Shown: positions 20,053-29,851 of the stretch, in pieces
Position numbering within the stretch: the first letter of the stretch is position 1
Layout of the letters: each line of letters starts with the position of its first letter
Assembly (NCBI GenBank): GCA_018660835.1
Contig: JABJJN010000042.1
Location: 1 to 63,316 of the forward strand
Direction of reading: 5' to 3'
Length of the DNA stretch: 63,316 nucleotides
Origin: Gemmatimonadota bacterium
Lineage (GTDB): Bacteria; Latescibacterota; UBA2968; UBA8231
Notes under the pieces: generated by a model
What the model saw: only the letters and a program-made list of their open reading frames with translations
What the model was told of the DNA's origin: nothing
Database searches by the model: none
Made by a program: the position numbers and the translations under genes

Positions 20053-21453
20053 TTATTGAGTGGAGATGCCCGTAGCAGCGAGTGCCGCCCGAGCGAGATT
20101 CAGCTGAGCTTGCACGGCATCTGGACCCGTGCCACCCGGCAGATTGCGGCGCCCAAGACTCTTTCGCAGATCAAGGCAGTCGACGGCATCTTTTTCGAAC
20201 CGTTCATCGTGTCCTTGCAGGTCTGCATGGGAAAGATCCGTCAGAGATTGACCACTGCCCAAGGTTGAGCGCACAAGTTCACCAATGACATGATGGGCCT
20301 CGCGAAATGGCACCCCTTTGTCCACAAGGTAGTCGGCCAGATCCGTCGCCAGGGCAGAGGCGTCGATGCTGGCTTCCATCCGCTCGCCATTCACCTTCAT
20401 CGTCGACCAGGCGGCGGAAAACACCTCAAGGCAATCGTCGAGGGTATCAAAGGCATCGAAGACGGGCTCCTTGTCCTCCTGCAGGTCCTTGCCATACGTG
20501 AGTCCGAGTCCCTTCATCGTCATCAACAAAGACACAAGCCCACCGACGACGCGACCGGTCTTGCCACGGATCAGTTCCAGAGAATCGGGATTCTTCTTCT
20601 GCGGCATCATACTCGAGCCGGTGCTGTATGCGTCATCCAATTCGACAAAACCGAATTCGGCGGAGGACCAGATAATCAGGTCCTCGCAGTAGCGACTCAG
20701 ATGAATGATCGTCACCGACAAGGCGGACAGCGTTTCGAGGAAATAGTCGCGATCGCTGACCGCATCGAGACTGTTGGGCGTTACACGCGCAAAGCCCAGT
20801 TCGCTCGCCATAAACTCGCGGTCGAGAGGAAACGCACTACCTGCCAGGGCGCCCGACCCCAGGGGCAAAGCATCCGCACGATCAGCTGCATCCTGCAGAC
20901 GCCCCACATCACGGTCGAGGGCCCAGAACAGGGACAGGGCATAGTGAGCGAGCAGGATAGGCTGCGCTTGCTGCAGATGCGTGTAGCCTGGAAGAATCGT
21001 GTCTGTATGCTGCGCCGCAAAGTCGACCAGGATCTGCTGCAATCCCCGAAGATGACCAACGGTGGCGGCGATGGCGGCCTTGAGAAATAGTCGTTCGTCT
21101 AGATTTACCTGATCATTCCGGCTGCGACCCGTGTGGAGCTTGCCACCCGTCGGACCGACCAACTGCGTGAGGCGCGTCTCCACCGCCATATGAATGTCTT
21201 CAAGGCGATCATCGAAAACGTAGCCTGGCTGGCGCATTTCGTCGCGGACCTTCTCCAGCCCGTCGACAATGAGGTCACACTCCTGCTCAGTGAGCAGAGA
21301 CGCCCGCTCAAGGGCCCGTGCATAGACACAGCTGCCGGCAATATCGACCTCCATCAGTCTGCAATCGAAACTGATGGAGGCATTGAAACGCTCCATAAGC
21401 TGAGCCGTGGAGGCGCCAAAACGGCCCCCCCAGGGTTTGTCAGTAGTCGACAT
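20053..21453 (-). CDS. argH: Argininosuccinate lyase
   Basis: Last enzyme of arginine synthesis: argininosuccinate to arginine + fumarate. The 466 residues include the N-terminal WGGRFG, the conserved GKLHTGRSRNDQV region at about 103-115, the TILPGYTHLQQAQP region and the superfamily signature GSSMMPQKKNPD at about 277-288 that carries the catalytic Ser loop. The usual form of this signature is GSSIMPQKKNP; the Met is a mild variant. It starts 9 bp after argD and ends 11 bp before the first enolase-superfamily gene. Confidence 0.97.
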   Translation of the reverse strand: MSTTDKPWGGRFGASTAQLMERFNASISFDCRLMEVDIAGSCVYARALERASLLTEQECDLIVDGLEKVRDEMRQPGYVFDDRLEDIHMAVETRLTQLVGPTGGKLHTGRSRNDQVNLDERLFLKAAIAATVGHLRGLQQILVDFAAQHTDTILPGYTHLQQAQPILLAHYALSLFWALDRDVGRLQDAADRADALPLGSGALAGSAFPLDREFMASELGFARVTPNSLDAVSDRDYFLETLSALSVTIIHLSRYCEDLIIWSSAEFGFVELDDAYSTGSSMMPQKKNPDSLELIRGKTGRVVGGLVSLLMTMKGLGLTYGKDLQEDKEPVFDAFDTLDDCLEVFSAAWSTMKVNGERMEASIDASALATDLADYLVDKGVPFREAHHVIGELVRSTLGSGQSLTDLSHADLQGHDERFEKDAVDCLDLRKSLGRRNLPGGTGPDAVQAQLNLARAALAATGISTQ

Positions 21454-21462
21454 GCCCTTTGC

Positions 21463-22656
21463 TTAGCTCTGCCGAAGAATCTCGTCGAAGACATCGACGA
21501 CTTCGTCGATCTGATCCTTCTCGACCACCAGGGGTGGCAGGAAGCGGACGACATCGGTTCCACATGGAGCAACGAGAATATCCCGTGCCCGGAAGGCTGT
21601 CAGATAGTCTGCAGGGGCTCGATCGGTCACAACAGCGCCCTGAATCAGGCCCCGCCCGCGAATTTCGGAGATCTGCTCCGGCCACCGTTGCTGCAGCTTT
21701 TCCAGCCGGTTGCGCAGGTGCTCACCTTTGGCTGCGATATCATCGAGCAGACCGTCTGCCTGCAACTTGTCCATCACGGTCAAGGCAACATTTGCTACAA
21801 CCGGATTGGCGCCAAAAGTCGCCGCGTGATCACCCGGCTTAATCGCGTCAGCCACATGTTGCTTCATCAGAGTTGCACCGATAGGTAGTCCGCCACCCAG
21901 CGCCTTCGCCAATGTCATAATGTCAGGTTCGACGCCGTATTGCTGATACGCCCACATCGAACCTGTGCGCCCCATGCCGACCTGAATCTCATCGAAGACG
22001 AGGAGCATGCCCTTGTCATCGCATAGCTTGCGAAGGCCCTGCAGGAATTCGTCCGTACCGACGTGAATGCCACCCTCTGCCTGTATCGGCTCGACCAGAA
22101 CAGCGCAGGTCTCATCCGTAACGAGGGCTTCTACCGAAGCCAGGTCATTGAAGTCGGCGAAGTCTACACCGGGCAGCAGAGGCTCGAAACCCTGATGGTA
22201 TTTCGGCTGGCCCGTCGTTGAAATAGAACCGATCGTGCGGCCATGGAAGGAGTTGTTCATCGAGATGAACCGGTTCTTGCCACCCGCAACTGTATTCCCC
22301 CATTTGCGGGAGAACTTGAGGGCCGCTTCCCATGCCTCGGTGCCGCTGTTACAGAAAAACACCCGATCTGCGAAAGAGCCTTCCACCAAGGTGCGTGCAA
22401 GACGCGTCGACGGCAGCGTGTGATAGAGATTCGACACATGCATCAGTTGGCCAGCCTGTTCCTCAATCGCCTTGAGCACGTCATAGTCGCCATAACCGAA
22501 GGCGTTGACCGCAAGACCGCTGACAAAATCGAGGTAACGATTACCATCAAGATCGAATAGGTAGACACCATTGCCACGCTCGAGGACGAAACCAGGCCGA
22601 CCGTAGGTCTGCAGGATGTACTGACTGTCGAGCTCGATCACCTTATCTGTTTTCAT
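21463..22656 (-). CDS. argD: Acetylornithine aminotransferase
   Basis: Class-III PLP aminotransferase (397 residues) converting N-acetylglutamate semialdehyde to N-acetylornithine in arginine synthesis. PLP-binding features are visible: FCNSGTEAWEAALKFSRK at about residues 100-117, the HGRTIGSISTTGQ region, the metal-like motif LLVFDEIQVGMGRTG at about 213-227, and the PLP lysine in MTLAKALGGGLPIGA at about 243-257. The position between argB and argH supports ArgD over the ornithine or GABA aminotransferases of the same family; a dual role with succinyl-diaminopimelate is possible. Confidence 0.93.
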   Translation of the reverse strand: MKTDKVIELDSQYILQTYGRPGFVLERGNGVYLFDLDGNRYLDFVSGLAVNAFGYGDYDVLKAIEEQAGQLMHVSNLYHTLPSTRLARTLVEGSFADRVFFCNSGTEAWEAALKFSRKWGNTVAGGKNRFISMNNSFHGRTIGSISTTGQPKYHQGFEPLLPGVDFADFNDLASVEALVTDETCAVLVEPIQAEGGIHVGTDEFLQGLRKLCDDKGMLLVFDEIQVGMGRTGSMWAYQQYGVEPDIMTLAKALGGGLPIGATLMKQHVADAIKPGDHAATFGANPVVANVALTVMDKLQADGLLDDIAAKGEHLRNRLEKLQQRWPEQISEIRGRGLIQGAVVTDRAPADYLTAFRARDILVAPCGTDVVRFLPPLVVEKDQIDEVVDVFDEILRQS

Positions 22657-22713
22657 AACCTTCTTGATCCTTGGATTCCGACGAAAATACTCGGCAACGC
22701 GTTTGTGGTGAAT

Positions 22714-23592
22714 CTACTGCACGATTTGAGTGCCGACGCCTTCGTCGGTGAAAAATTCAAGTAACACCGAATGTGGTATGCGCCCATCGATGATATGCGC
22801 CTTATGGACACCGGCGCGAACAGCATGTACGCCGGCTCGAGTCTTTGGTATCATACCTCCGCCGACGACACCGCGATCGATCAGATCCTCTACGTCGCGC
22901 ACGTGCAATGTCGAAAGCAGACTCTCCTCGTCCCCAGGCCGCTCCATAATTCCTGTCACATCCGTAAGGAAAACGAGTTTTTCTGCGTGCAGAGCCGCCG
23001 CAATTTCACCTGCTGCTGTGTCTGCATTGACGTTGTAGGCCTCCCCGTCTGGACCGCGGCCAATAGGTGCGATCACAGGGATCACCTCACTCTGCAGCAA
23101 ATCGGTCAACGGTTGAGGATCTACGTGTTCCACCTCGCCCACAAAACCGATATCGATGGGGCCATCGGCTGAGTCAGGCATGTGTTTTCTCACCTGCAGT
23201 ATGCCGGCATCCCTTGCGGATACGGCGACGGGTTGTCCGCCGAGGTCTCGAACGGCGTCGACAATACCGGCATTCACTTCACCAAAAAGGGTCTCTTCTA
23301 CGACCTGCATCGTTGCCTGGTCGGTGATCCGCAGCCCATTGACTCGCTGCGTCTCGATGTTCTTCGCTTTCAACTGCCGATCGATTGCCGGGCCACCGCC
23401 ATGGACGATGACGGGATTGATTCCCACAGACTCCATGAAGACCAGGTCCTTCAGAACCGTGTCATCGTCAGCTCCTTTCATCGTGCTGCCACCGTATTTG
23501 ACCACAACGGTCTTGCCACGGAAGGACTGAATGTAGGGCAGCGCCTCAACGAGGATCGCCGCCTTGTCGATGTATTGCTGAAGTGGACTCAT
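22714..23592 (-). CDS. argB: Acetylglutamate kinase
   Basis: Amino-acid kinase (292 residues) that phosphorylates N-acetylglutamate, the second step of arginine synthesis. The nucleotide-binding KYGGSTM at about 33-39 and the substrate-binding IVHGGGPAID at about 62-71 are present (commonly KYGGNAM and VHGGGPQI). Later motifs include YNVNADTAAGEIAAAL, LVFLTDVTGI and GGGMIPKTRAGVHAVRAGV, and the end HSVLLEFFTDEGVGTQIV is typical. The start overlaps the argR stop by 4 bp (ATGA), so translation is coupled to the regulator. A 57-bp spacer separates it from argD. Confidence 0.96.
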   Translation of the reverse strand: MSPLQQYIDKAAILVEALPYIQSFRGKTVVVKYGGSTMKGADDDTVLKDLVFMESVGINPVIVHGGGPAIDRQLKAKNIETQRVNGLRITDQATMQVVEETLFGEVNAGIVDAVRDLGGQPVAVSARDAGILQVRKHMPDSADGPIDIGFVGEVEHVDPQPLTDLLQSEVIPVIAPIGRGPDGEAYNVNADTAAGEIAAALHAEKLVFLTDVTGIMERPGDEESLLSTLHVRDVEDLIDRGVVGGGMIPKTRAGVHAVRAGVHKAHIIDGRIPHSVLLEFFTDEGVGTQIVQ

Positions 23593-24056
23593 AACACAGC
23601 ACTCCGCTCACGGATACGAGCCTCCAGCACTCTGGCCTGTGGCTCAGCACTCGCGACTGCGAAGATCGTGTTTTCCCCGGCCAATGTTCCCATCACTTCC
23701 TCCCATTCCATGCGATCAATCGCCTCACAGACTGCCTGAGCATGTCCGGACATGGTCTTGACGATCACCATATTCTGCGCTCGAGCGACATCGGTCACAT
23801 AGTCGCGCAACTCGCGCTCAAGAATCTGCATCTCGCGCTGCGTCGTGTCTGTCTCTGCCGGCATGGTGTAACGAAACCCGCCCGTGGCACCGGGAGCACG
23901 TACGACGCCCAGTTCGCGCAAATCCTTCGACAGAGTCGACTGGCTCACCTCGATTTGACGCGCAGACAAGGCCTCTGCCAACCTCTCGTGTGAGGAAATC
24001 TGTTGCCGCGAGATCAATTCTCTAATCATCGCGTGGCGCCGACTCTTGGCGTTCAT
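23589..24056 (-). CDS. argR: Arginine repressor ArgR
   Basis: Hexameric arginine-responsive regulator (155 residues). The N-terminal winged helix holds the DNA-contact motif VSQSTLSKDLRELGVVRAPG at about residues 37-56. The C-terminal oligomerisation and arginine-binding domain includes SGHAQAVCEAIDRMEWEEVM and GTLAGENTIF, close to the usual GTIAGDDTIF. An AAGGGG ribosome site precedes the ATG. It is the first gene of the operon, behind the promoter and operator at 24100-24151, which indicates autoregulation and control of the whole argR-argB-argD-argH-enolase-M20 unit. Confidence 0.96.
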   Translation of the reverse strand: MNAKSRRHAMIRELISRQQISSHERLAEALSARQIEVSQSTLSKDLRELGVVRAPGATGGFRYTMPAETDTTQREMQILERELRDYVTDVARAQNMVIVKTMSGHAQAVCEAIDRMEWEEVMGTLAGENTIFAVASAEPQARVLEARIRERSAVL

Positions 24057-24099
24057 CAGCCCCTTATCCCTTGGTGACGCGTCTTTACTGCAGACAGAT

Positions 24100-24151
24100 G
24101 GAATAAATATTATACTTTACTGAATAAAAAGTCAACATGGGATGAATAAGA
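24100..24151 (-). promoter_or_regulatory. arg operon promoter overlapped by ARG-box-like operators
   Basis: On the minus strand a TTGACT -35 (24130-24135) and a perfect TATAAT -10 (24109-24114), 15 bp apart, lie about 50 bp upstream of argR. The 18-bp sequence ACTGAATAAAAAGTCAAC at 24119-24136 matches the known ARG-box pattern (TGAAT, 4 A/T, ATTCA) with one mismatch and lies over the spacer and -35. Weaker half-sites start at 24100 (GGAAT) and 24143 (TGAAT), giving 21-22 bp helical phasing. Repressor binding here would block RNA polymerase. Confidence 0.8.
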
Positions 24152-24234
24152 GACACGTCGAACATTGCTTGCGCCGGGCCACTTCAACGCTGCCGCTAGA
24201 AAGACGGTCTTAGATGACCGTAGCGGTGGGCACC

Positions 24235-25053
24235 TCAGTCATCGGAGAGGGCACTCGCACCGCCGGCGACAGCTTCGCGAGGTGACAGCAACTCGCCGAG
24301 GCGCTGCTTCAACTCCCGTTCGTCCAAACCACGCAGCAAACCTCCCCCCACCGTAATCGAGATCGTTTGCGTTTCCTCAGAAACAACGATGGTTACCGCG
24401 TCCGTTTCCTGAGACAGCCCCAGAGCGGCACGGTGTCGGGTGCCCAGACGCTGATCCTCCACTTCTTCTGCCAGGGGCAGAGTACAGCGTGCAGCGACCA
24501 GCGTCTCACCCTGGATGATGACGGCCTGATCGTGCAGGGGTGATCTTGGTGTAAAAATCGTCGTCAGTAGATCAGCCGAAACCCGTGCCTCGAGAGGCAC
24601 ACCCGTTTCAATGATTGCTTCGAGCCCAGCTTCACGCGTCAGGACGATGAGGGCACCATAGCCGCGACTCGCCAACTGCGTAGCACCTTGCACAACCTGA
24701 TCGATGACCCGATTCGGCTCCGTTTTGTAGAACCAACCAAGTAACGGGCTCTGCCCCAGAGCTCCGAGCATGCGGCGCAACTCGGGCTGAAAGAGAATCA
24801 CGAGCAGGATGAGCAGAATAGACTGAACTTGCTCAAGCAAGTAGGCCAAGGCCTGCATATCCTGCCAGCGGGCAGCGGCGGCGACGGCGACCAGAAGAAA
24901 GAGACCGACGACCATCTGAGCCGCCTTTGTGCCACGAATCAGATTGAGCAGACGGTAGATGACGAAGGCGACAACGAGAATGTCGAAAACGGAGACCGGT
25001 GTAACCGGAATGAAGTCGAAGAGACGGAAGAAGACGATATCCTCGGGTAACAT
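24235..25053 (-). CDS. cdaA: Diadenylate cyclase CdaA
   Basis: Membrane-bound enzyme that makes cyclic di-AMP from two ATP; c-di-AMP governs osmotic balance and cell-wall homeostasis. The 272 residues contain three hydrophobic segments in the first ~90 residues (for example VFDILVVAFVIYRLL and MVVGLFLLVAVAAAA), then the DAC domain at about 110-235. The RHR motif is intact (GTRHRAALG, residues 206-208), followed by TDAVTIVVSEETQTIS. The DGA motif reads DQA (SPLHDQAVII, 175-177), an unusual change at its Gly. It is the last gene of tilS-ftsH-folP-cdaA and starts 10 bp after folP. No cdaR or glmM follows. Confidence 0.92.
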   Translation of the reverse strand: MLPEDIVFFRLFDFIPVTPVSVFDILVVAFVIYRLLNLIRGTKAAQMVVGLFLLVAVAAAARWQDMQALAYLLEQVQSILLILLVILFQPELRRMLGALGQSPLLGWFYKTEPNRVIDQVVQGATQLASRGYGALIVLTREAGLEAIIETGVPLEARVSADLLTTIFTPRSPLHDQAVIIQGETLVAARCTLPLAEEVEDQRLGTRHRAALGLSQETDAVTIVVSEETQTISITVGGGLLRGLDERELKQRLGELLSPREAVAGGASALSDD

Positions 25054-25063
25054 AAGATCGTCC

Positions 25064-25975
25064 TCAGGTAGCCAACGAGTGGGTCATGTTCGTAGAGGAC
25101 GAGACCGAACCAGTGTCGGCGACAGAGAATGAATCGTCAAACCCAGTTGCTTGTACGACTTGCAGCGCATCTATCGTATCTGCCACGTCATGGACTCGTA
25201 AGATGCGGGCACCGTGTACAGCTGCCATGACTGCTGCCGCGACACTGGCTGCCAGAGACTGCTCAGGCGACCGCCCAATGGGCTTCCACAGGAAAGACTT
25301 GCGTGAGGCACCGATCAGAACGGGACAGCCATCCACGGCAAAGGCCCCCGCCCTTCGCAACAAGCGATAGTTGTCTTCCACGGACTTACCAAAACCGACG
25401 CCTGGATCCGTCGCGACGTCTGTGACCCCAGCTGCACGCACGCGCGCCACACGGGTTGCGAGATAACTGCAGATTTGCTCGAGCAAATCGACGTGCGTAT
25501 CCAACTGCATTGCAGCCGCCGTCCTCCGCCGATGCATGAGGATCACGGGGATCTGACCTCCTGCCACCACATCCAGCATCCCCTGCCCTGCCTCATCAAG
25601 GGCACTGATATCGTTGAGGATATCGGCCCCCGCATCCAATGCAGCCTGCGCCACTTCACTCTTGGTTGTATCGATGGATATTGGTATATCGCTCTGACGG
25701 CGGATTGCTTCGATGGTCGGCACAACGCGCTCAATCTCTTCATCCTTGGCGACGGGGGCCGCTTCTCCGTAGATCGGGGGTCGGGAGGATTCTCCGCCCA
25801 CGTCGATGATGTCAGCGCCCTCTTCTACCATCCGGAATGCACGGTCTGCAGCGGCAGAGGGATCAGCATAACGCCCACCATCGAAAAATGAATCGGGCGT
25901 CGTGTTGAGGATGCCCATCACCTGGACTCGTGCGCCAAAATCTAGCCGCCGTTGGCGCGGCAGGGACCAGATCAC
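25064..25975 (-). CDS. folP: Dihydropteroate synthase
   Basis: Joins p-aminobenzoate to the hydroxymethyl-dihydropterin pyrophosphate in folate synthesis. TIM-barrel signatures are clear in the 303 residues: MGILNTTPDSFFDGG at about 20-34, DIIDVGGESSRP at about 55-66 (commonly DIGGESTRP), SIDTTKSEVA, ATDPGVGFGK and LIGASRKSFL. A Ser/Thr-rich C-terminal tail of about 25 residues is extra. The gene overlaps the end of ftsH by 4 bp (ATGA) and lies 10 bp before cdaA. Its pathway partners folB and folK are at 41488-42388. Confidence 0.95.
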   Translation of the reverse strand: MIWSLPRQRRLDFGARVQVMGILNTTPDSFFDGGRYADPSAAADRAFRMVEEGADIIDVGGESSRPPIYGEAAPVAKDEEIERVVPTIEAIRRQSDIPISIDTTKSEVAQAALDAGADILNDISALDEAGQGMLDVVAGGQIPVILMHRRRTAAAMQLDTHVDLLEQICSYLATRVARVRAAGVTDVATDPGVGFGKSVEDNYRLLRRAGAFAVDGCPVLIGASRKSFLWKPIGRSPEQSLAASVAAAVMAAVHGARILRVHDVADTIDALQVVQATGFDDSFSVADTGSVSSSTNMTHSLAT

Positions 25976-27999
25976 CCCTGAGCCGGCGTCTGAGAGGTTG
26001 AGGAGTCCGGTTTGATGATCTGTTCGGAATCATCTCCGTTCTGACGATGCGAGTCATCTACCGGACCACTCTTGCTGGCGGACTCCGCTTCCTTGGCCTG
26101 TGTCACGACGGCAGCCGTGTCTCGAGGCAAGATGCGGCCATGGAGTATTTCGTCAATCTCCGCATCATCTAAAACCTCGTAGTCGAGCAGCGCCGCTGAT
26201 AGCGCATCGAGCTTGGCCCGATTCTCTCTTAGAAGACTCGAGGCCCGTTCCTCCGCTTCGACGACGAGGTCACGAATCTCCTTGTCAATTGTCTGTGCCG
26301 TATGCTCACTGAAATCTCTCTGCCGAGAGAATTCCTTGCCAAGGAAGATTTGCTCGTCATCCCCACCGAGTGATACCGGTCCCAGACTCTTGCTCATCCC
26401 CCAATCACAGACCATTGCACGAGCCACAGCTGTTACCTGTTTGTAGTCTGCCTGAGCACCAGTAGATCGCTCGCCAAAAACTATTGATTCAGCGACGCAG
26501 CCCCCAAGCCCTGTATCCAGATGGGCGCGCAGTTGTGATTCTTTCACCGAATGGCGTTCCTCGGAGAGGAACGACACCATCCCCATCGCCTGCCCCCGCG
26601 GCACGATGACGGCCTTGTTGATCGGTGGTGCGCCTGGAGTCAGTTTGGCCACCAGAGCATGCCCCGCCTCGTGCACTGCCGCCAAATGCTTGTCTTCCTC
26701 TGTCATGATCATACTGCGGCGCTCTGCCCCCAACATGACCTTGTCCTTGGCGTCCTCGAGATCGGCCATCACGACTTGCTCACGATTTCGCAGGGAAGCC
26801 AGGATCGCTGCCTCGTTCACAAGATTTTCTAGATCGGCCCCGGATAGACCCGGCGTACCGCGCGCAATTCGCTCCATGTCGACTTCCTCGGCAGTCGGCA
26901 CGTTGCGTGAGTGCACTTCGAGAATACCGATTCTTCCGCGGATGTCGGGTAAACCGACAACGACGCGCCGATCAAAGCGACCGGGCCGCAGCAGTGCCGG
27001 GTCCAGCACGTCCTGCCGATTTGTCGCCGCCACAAGGATCACGCCATCATTTGACTCGAAGCCATCCATCTCAACCAGCAGTTGATTCAGCGTTTGCTCA
27101 CGCTCGTCATGGCCACCACCGATCCCTGCCCCACGATGTCGCCCCACTGCGTCAATTTCATCGATAAAGATGATACAGGGGGCATTCGTCTTGCCTTGTT
27201 CAAACAGGTCGCGCACCCGAGATGCTCCGACGCCGACAAACATCTCGACGAAGTCAGAACCACTGATGGAGAAGAAAGGCACACCGGCCTCGCCAGCCAC
27301 AGCACGTGCCAGGTGAGTCTTGCCTGTACCAGGGGGGCCGACAAGGAGAACTCCCTTGGGAATGCGACCACCGAGGCGCTGAAACTTCCGCGGATCCTTC
27401 AGGAATTCGATAATCTCCGTCAGTTCCTGTTTCGCCTCTTCTACACCAGCCACGTCGTTGAATGTGGTTTTCTGCGTGTCCTCAGTGAGCAATTTGGCGC
27501 GACTCTTGCCGAAGGAAAACAAGCCTCGGGGGCCGCCCTGCATCTGGCGCAGCATAAAAATCCAGAAACCGATAAACAACAGCCACGGCAGAAAGCCTAT
27601 CAGTGCGGAGGACCACTGGAAGGGCTTGGCCTTGAAGCTGAAATCGATCTGCGCTTCTTCCCACTCGCGCTTTGAATCGGCATCAATAGGTCCCAGATGG
27701 ACGACGAAACGCCTACCATCACTAAGAATTCCCTGGAATTGTTCGTTGCCGACAATCGTCGCCTTTGTGATCTGCCTGTTGGCGAGATATTGCCGGTATT
27801 CGATGTAAGAGACTTCGGGATGATCAGATGGGACACTGCTGAAGAACTTCGCGGCGACAATCAGTGCAAGGATCAGAAAAATCCAAAACGCACGAGAACG
27901 CGTCGGCAAACGCCACGGTGGTCGCTCGTCATCACCGCCGCGACCTTGAGGACGCGGCGGTGGGTCGGGGCGTGAAGAAGGGGTGTCGCGTTCGTCCAT
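25972..27999 (-). CDS. ftsH: ATP-dependent zinc metalloprotease FtsH
   Basis: Membrane-anchored AAA+ protease for quality control of membrane and regulatory proteins. The 675 residues show a cytoplasmic Pro/Arg-rich N-terminus, two transmembrane segments (about 36-52 and 132-149) around a periplasmic domain, Walker [20 protein letters not shown], Walker [13 protein letters not shown], and the second-region-of-homology arginines in [13 protein letters not shown]. The zinc site HEAGH is intact, with the third ligand Asp in TGAQADYKQ. The segment GGCVAES replaces the common GGRAAEE before it. The start codon shares one base with the tilS stop, and the stop overlaps folP. Confidence 0.97.
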   Translation of the reverse strand: MDERDTPSSRPDPPPRPQGRGGDDERPPWRLPTRSRAFWIFLILALIVAAKFFSSVPSDHPEVSYIEYRQYLANRQITKATIVGNEQFQGILSDGRRFVVHLGPIDADSKREWEEAQIDFSFKAKPFQWSSALIGFLPWLLFIGFWIFMLRQMQGGPRGLFSFGKSRAKLLTEDTQKTTFNDVAGVEEAKQELTEIIEFLKDPRKFQRLGGRIPKGVLLVGPPGTGKTHLARAVAGEAGVPFFSISGSDFVEMFVGVGASRVRDLFEQGKTNAPCIIFIDEIDAVGRHRGAGIGGGHDEREQTLNQLLVEMDGFESNDGVILVAATNRQDVLDPALLRPGRFDRRVVVGLPDIRGRIGILEVHSRNVPTAEEVDMERIARGTPGLSGADLENLVNEAAILASLRNREQVVMADLEDAKDKVMLGAERRSMIMTEEDKHLAAVHEAGHALVAKLTPGAPPINKAVIVPRGQAMGMVSFLSEERHSVKESQLRAHLDTGLGGCVAESIVFGERSTGAQADYKQVTAVARAMVCDWGMSKSLGPVSLGGDDEQIFLGKEFSRQRDFSEHTAQTIDKEIRDLVVEAEERASSLLRENRAKLDALSAALLDYEVLDDAEIDEILHGRILPRDTAAVVTQAKEAESASKSGPVDDSHRQNGDDSEQIIKPDSSTSQTPAQG

Positions 28000-29432
28000 T
28001 AGTTCTCGTCGTCGCGGGAAACCATCGACTCTTCGATGGGCCTCAAATGTATCAAAGATCGGCTACTGTCATCGACCTGAAAGCATTCGCTCCGGGCCAG
28101 ACCGGCTACCCATAGAATCTCGTCGTCTTCTGCACGGCTCAGCACGACGGCATCCTCTCGCAAGATCCGTGGCCATCGGGCATCGATGAAGCAATCACTC
28201 AGCTTCTTGCTGTGCCCGGACAGACCCAGTGGTCGCAATCTGTCCCCCCTGCGCGGCGAGCGAAGAACGAGCTCGCCCAGGGATGGTGTCGCGTCCAGAA
28301 TCACCTGATGCAAGTCGAGGGTGACTCGCAGTTGAGCATAGTCTGCCACGGGACACCAGCGACTCTCGAGCGCCTGGCCAGGCAATTGCATTCGCGCCGG
28401 GCACTGCAGGGGCATGAGCCAAGGTGCCTTCGGCGCCCCACGGAGGATGAGTGTCCGTTGGGTGCATTGGCAGCGTAGACCATAGCCCAGATCACAGACA
28501 GTGCCGGATCCTGCATGCAGCACCTTCAGCAACTGCTCGACGCTCTCAGACGTCACGGACTCAGTTGCTGCAACTTCCTGTATTACGGCAAGCAACACCC
28601 GTCGTTGGATGGCTATATGATAACCGGCCAATTGGCGGCTTTCAAGCACGACCTTGCCCGCAGTTCGATTCACAAGAGTGTCATCCAGTGCCTCCTGTGC
28701 CACCTTGCCGAGATAATCGTCCTCATCACCCAACAGGTGGGCTGCTCGACCGATCGCGGACACAACCTTGGGGTTGTGCGATTGGCGCAGTATTGGCAGC
28801 AACTGCTGGCGAATTCGATTCCGCCGAGGTCGGATATCGTGATTCGTCTGATCCTCACGCCAATCCAGGCCTCGATCGAGCGCGTAGGAACGCAGATCGT
28901 CTCTAGTGAATTTCAGAAGGGGACGCAGCAAGCCCTCTCGGGCAGGAGACATCCCAGCCAGACCGGTTCCACCGCTTCCTCGGAACAGACGCAGAAGGAC
29001 TGTTTCCGCCTGGTCATCGGCGTGATGGGCCAGCAGGATCCATTGCGCATTCGTCCGGTCGGCGATGCGTCGAAGGAAGGCCCTACGGCAGAATCTGGCC
29101 GCCATCTCAACTGATTCTTTCGTCCGTCGTGCGCGCTCCCCAACGTCCTGACGCCCAATGGTGCAAGGTAGTCGGTGATGGACTGACAGTGCGGCGACGA
29201 AGTCTGCATCCCGCGCAGAATCCCGGCGCAACTGGTGATCGAGATGAGCGATGTGGATGCCCCTGCTGCCACGGGCCCGAATCAGACCATCAAGCAAGAC
29301 GCAGGAATCCAGTCCCCCCGAGACAGCGACGACCAGACTACCTTCGGCGTCTAGTCCAACCTTCCCGAGCTCATCGGTGATTTGGGCAGGAATACCGACA
29401 GATGTCGAATGGGAAGGAGCCAACTGGAACAC
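27999..29432 (-). CDS. tilS: tRNA(Ile)-lysidine synthase
   Basis: TilS attaches lysine to C34 of the CAU-anticodon tRNA-Ile so that it reads AUA. The PP-loop ATP motif AVSGGLDSCVLLDGL is at about residues 35-49; IAHLDHQLRRDS and LLAHHADDQAETVLLRLFRG follow as in the family. The substrate-binding and C-terminal TilS domains (SPRRGDRLRPLGLSGHSKKL) complete the 477 residues. The start is a GTG at 29432 with no strong ribosome site, so it is the least certain part. It is the first gene of the unit tilS-ftsH-folP-cdaA, with a 1-bp overlap to ftsH. Confidence 0.93.
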   Translation of the reverse strand: MFQLAPSHSTSVGIPAQITDELGKVGLDAEGSLVVAVSGGLDSCVLLDGLIRARGSRGIHIAHLDHQLRRDSARDADFVAALSVHHRLPCTIGRQDVGERARRTKESVEMAARFCRRAFLRRIADRTNAQWILLAHHADDQAETVLLRLFRGSGGTGLAGMSPAREGLLRPLLKFTRDDLRSYALDRGLDWREDQTNHDIRPRRNRIRQQLLPILRQSHNPKVVSAIGRAAHLLGDEDDYLGKVAQEALDDTLVNRTAGKVVLESRQLAGYHIAIQRRVLLAVIQEVAATESVTSESVEQLLKVLHAGSGTVCDLGYGLRCQCTQRTLILRGAPKAPWLMPLQCPARMQLPGQALESRWCPVADYAQLRVTLDLHQVILDATPSLGELVLRSPRRGDRLRPLGLSGHSKKLSDCFIDARWPRILREDAVVLSRAEDDEILWVAGLARSECFQVDDSSRSLIHLRPIEESMVSRDDEN

Positions 29433-29514
29433 CGATTGCTATGAGTAGGATGCCCTAGCTCTGGCAGGGCGAATCCGGCTTGTTTTTGAGATAAATCTAG
29501 GCAGGAGACAACAG

Positions 29515-29829
29515 ATGCCCGAACACAAACTAAGCGGCATCCGGGTGCAAATGGCACGGATGCTCGAGATCTATTCCCTCCTGCGAGGCCAGATTGAGGG
29601 AAATCAACTCGGTCTCTCTGCAGGGGAACGACAACGCCTTCAATCAGGCATCGACACGATCGCTTCCAACATGCGGGATCTACTGACCGTTCTTACCCAG
29701 CAGAAGGAAGAAACTTCCGCTGCAGTGAAGAGCGGCGATGCCGACATCTCCGAAGCGCAGGAACTTGAAGAGATTCTCGACGCCGTCCTCAAGTGGCATA
29801 CGGAAGTGAGCCTCGACAGCGACAGCTAA
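29515..29829 (+). CDS. Small helical protein, function unknown
   Basis: I do not recognise this 104-residue protein. It is predicted to be almost entirely helical, rich in Glu, Gln and Leu, without a signal peptide or membrane segment. Residues about 10-70 have heptad-like hydrophobic spacing, so a coiled coil is likely, and the C-terminus is acidic. An AGGAG ribosome site lies 7 bp before the ATG. It is transcribed away from tilS and ends at a terminator hairpin at 29852-29882, so it is probably its own transcription unit. Confidence 0.6.
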   Translation: MPEHKLSGIRVQMARMLEIYSLLRGQIEGNQLGLSAGERQRLQSGIDTIASNMRDLLTVLTQQKEETSAAVKSGDADISEAQELEEILDAVLKWHTEVSLDSDS

Positions 29830-29851
29830 CAGTCAGGCAACGATCTAAATG

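Noticed and set aside
20290..21090. 266-codon plus-strand open frame
   Set aside because: Antisense shadow of argH with no family features.
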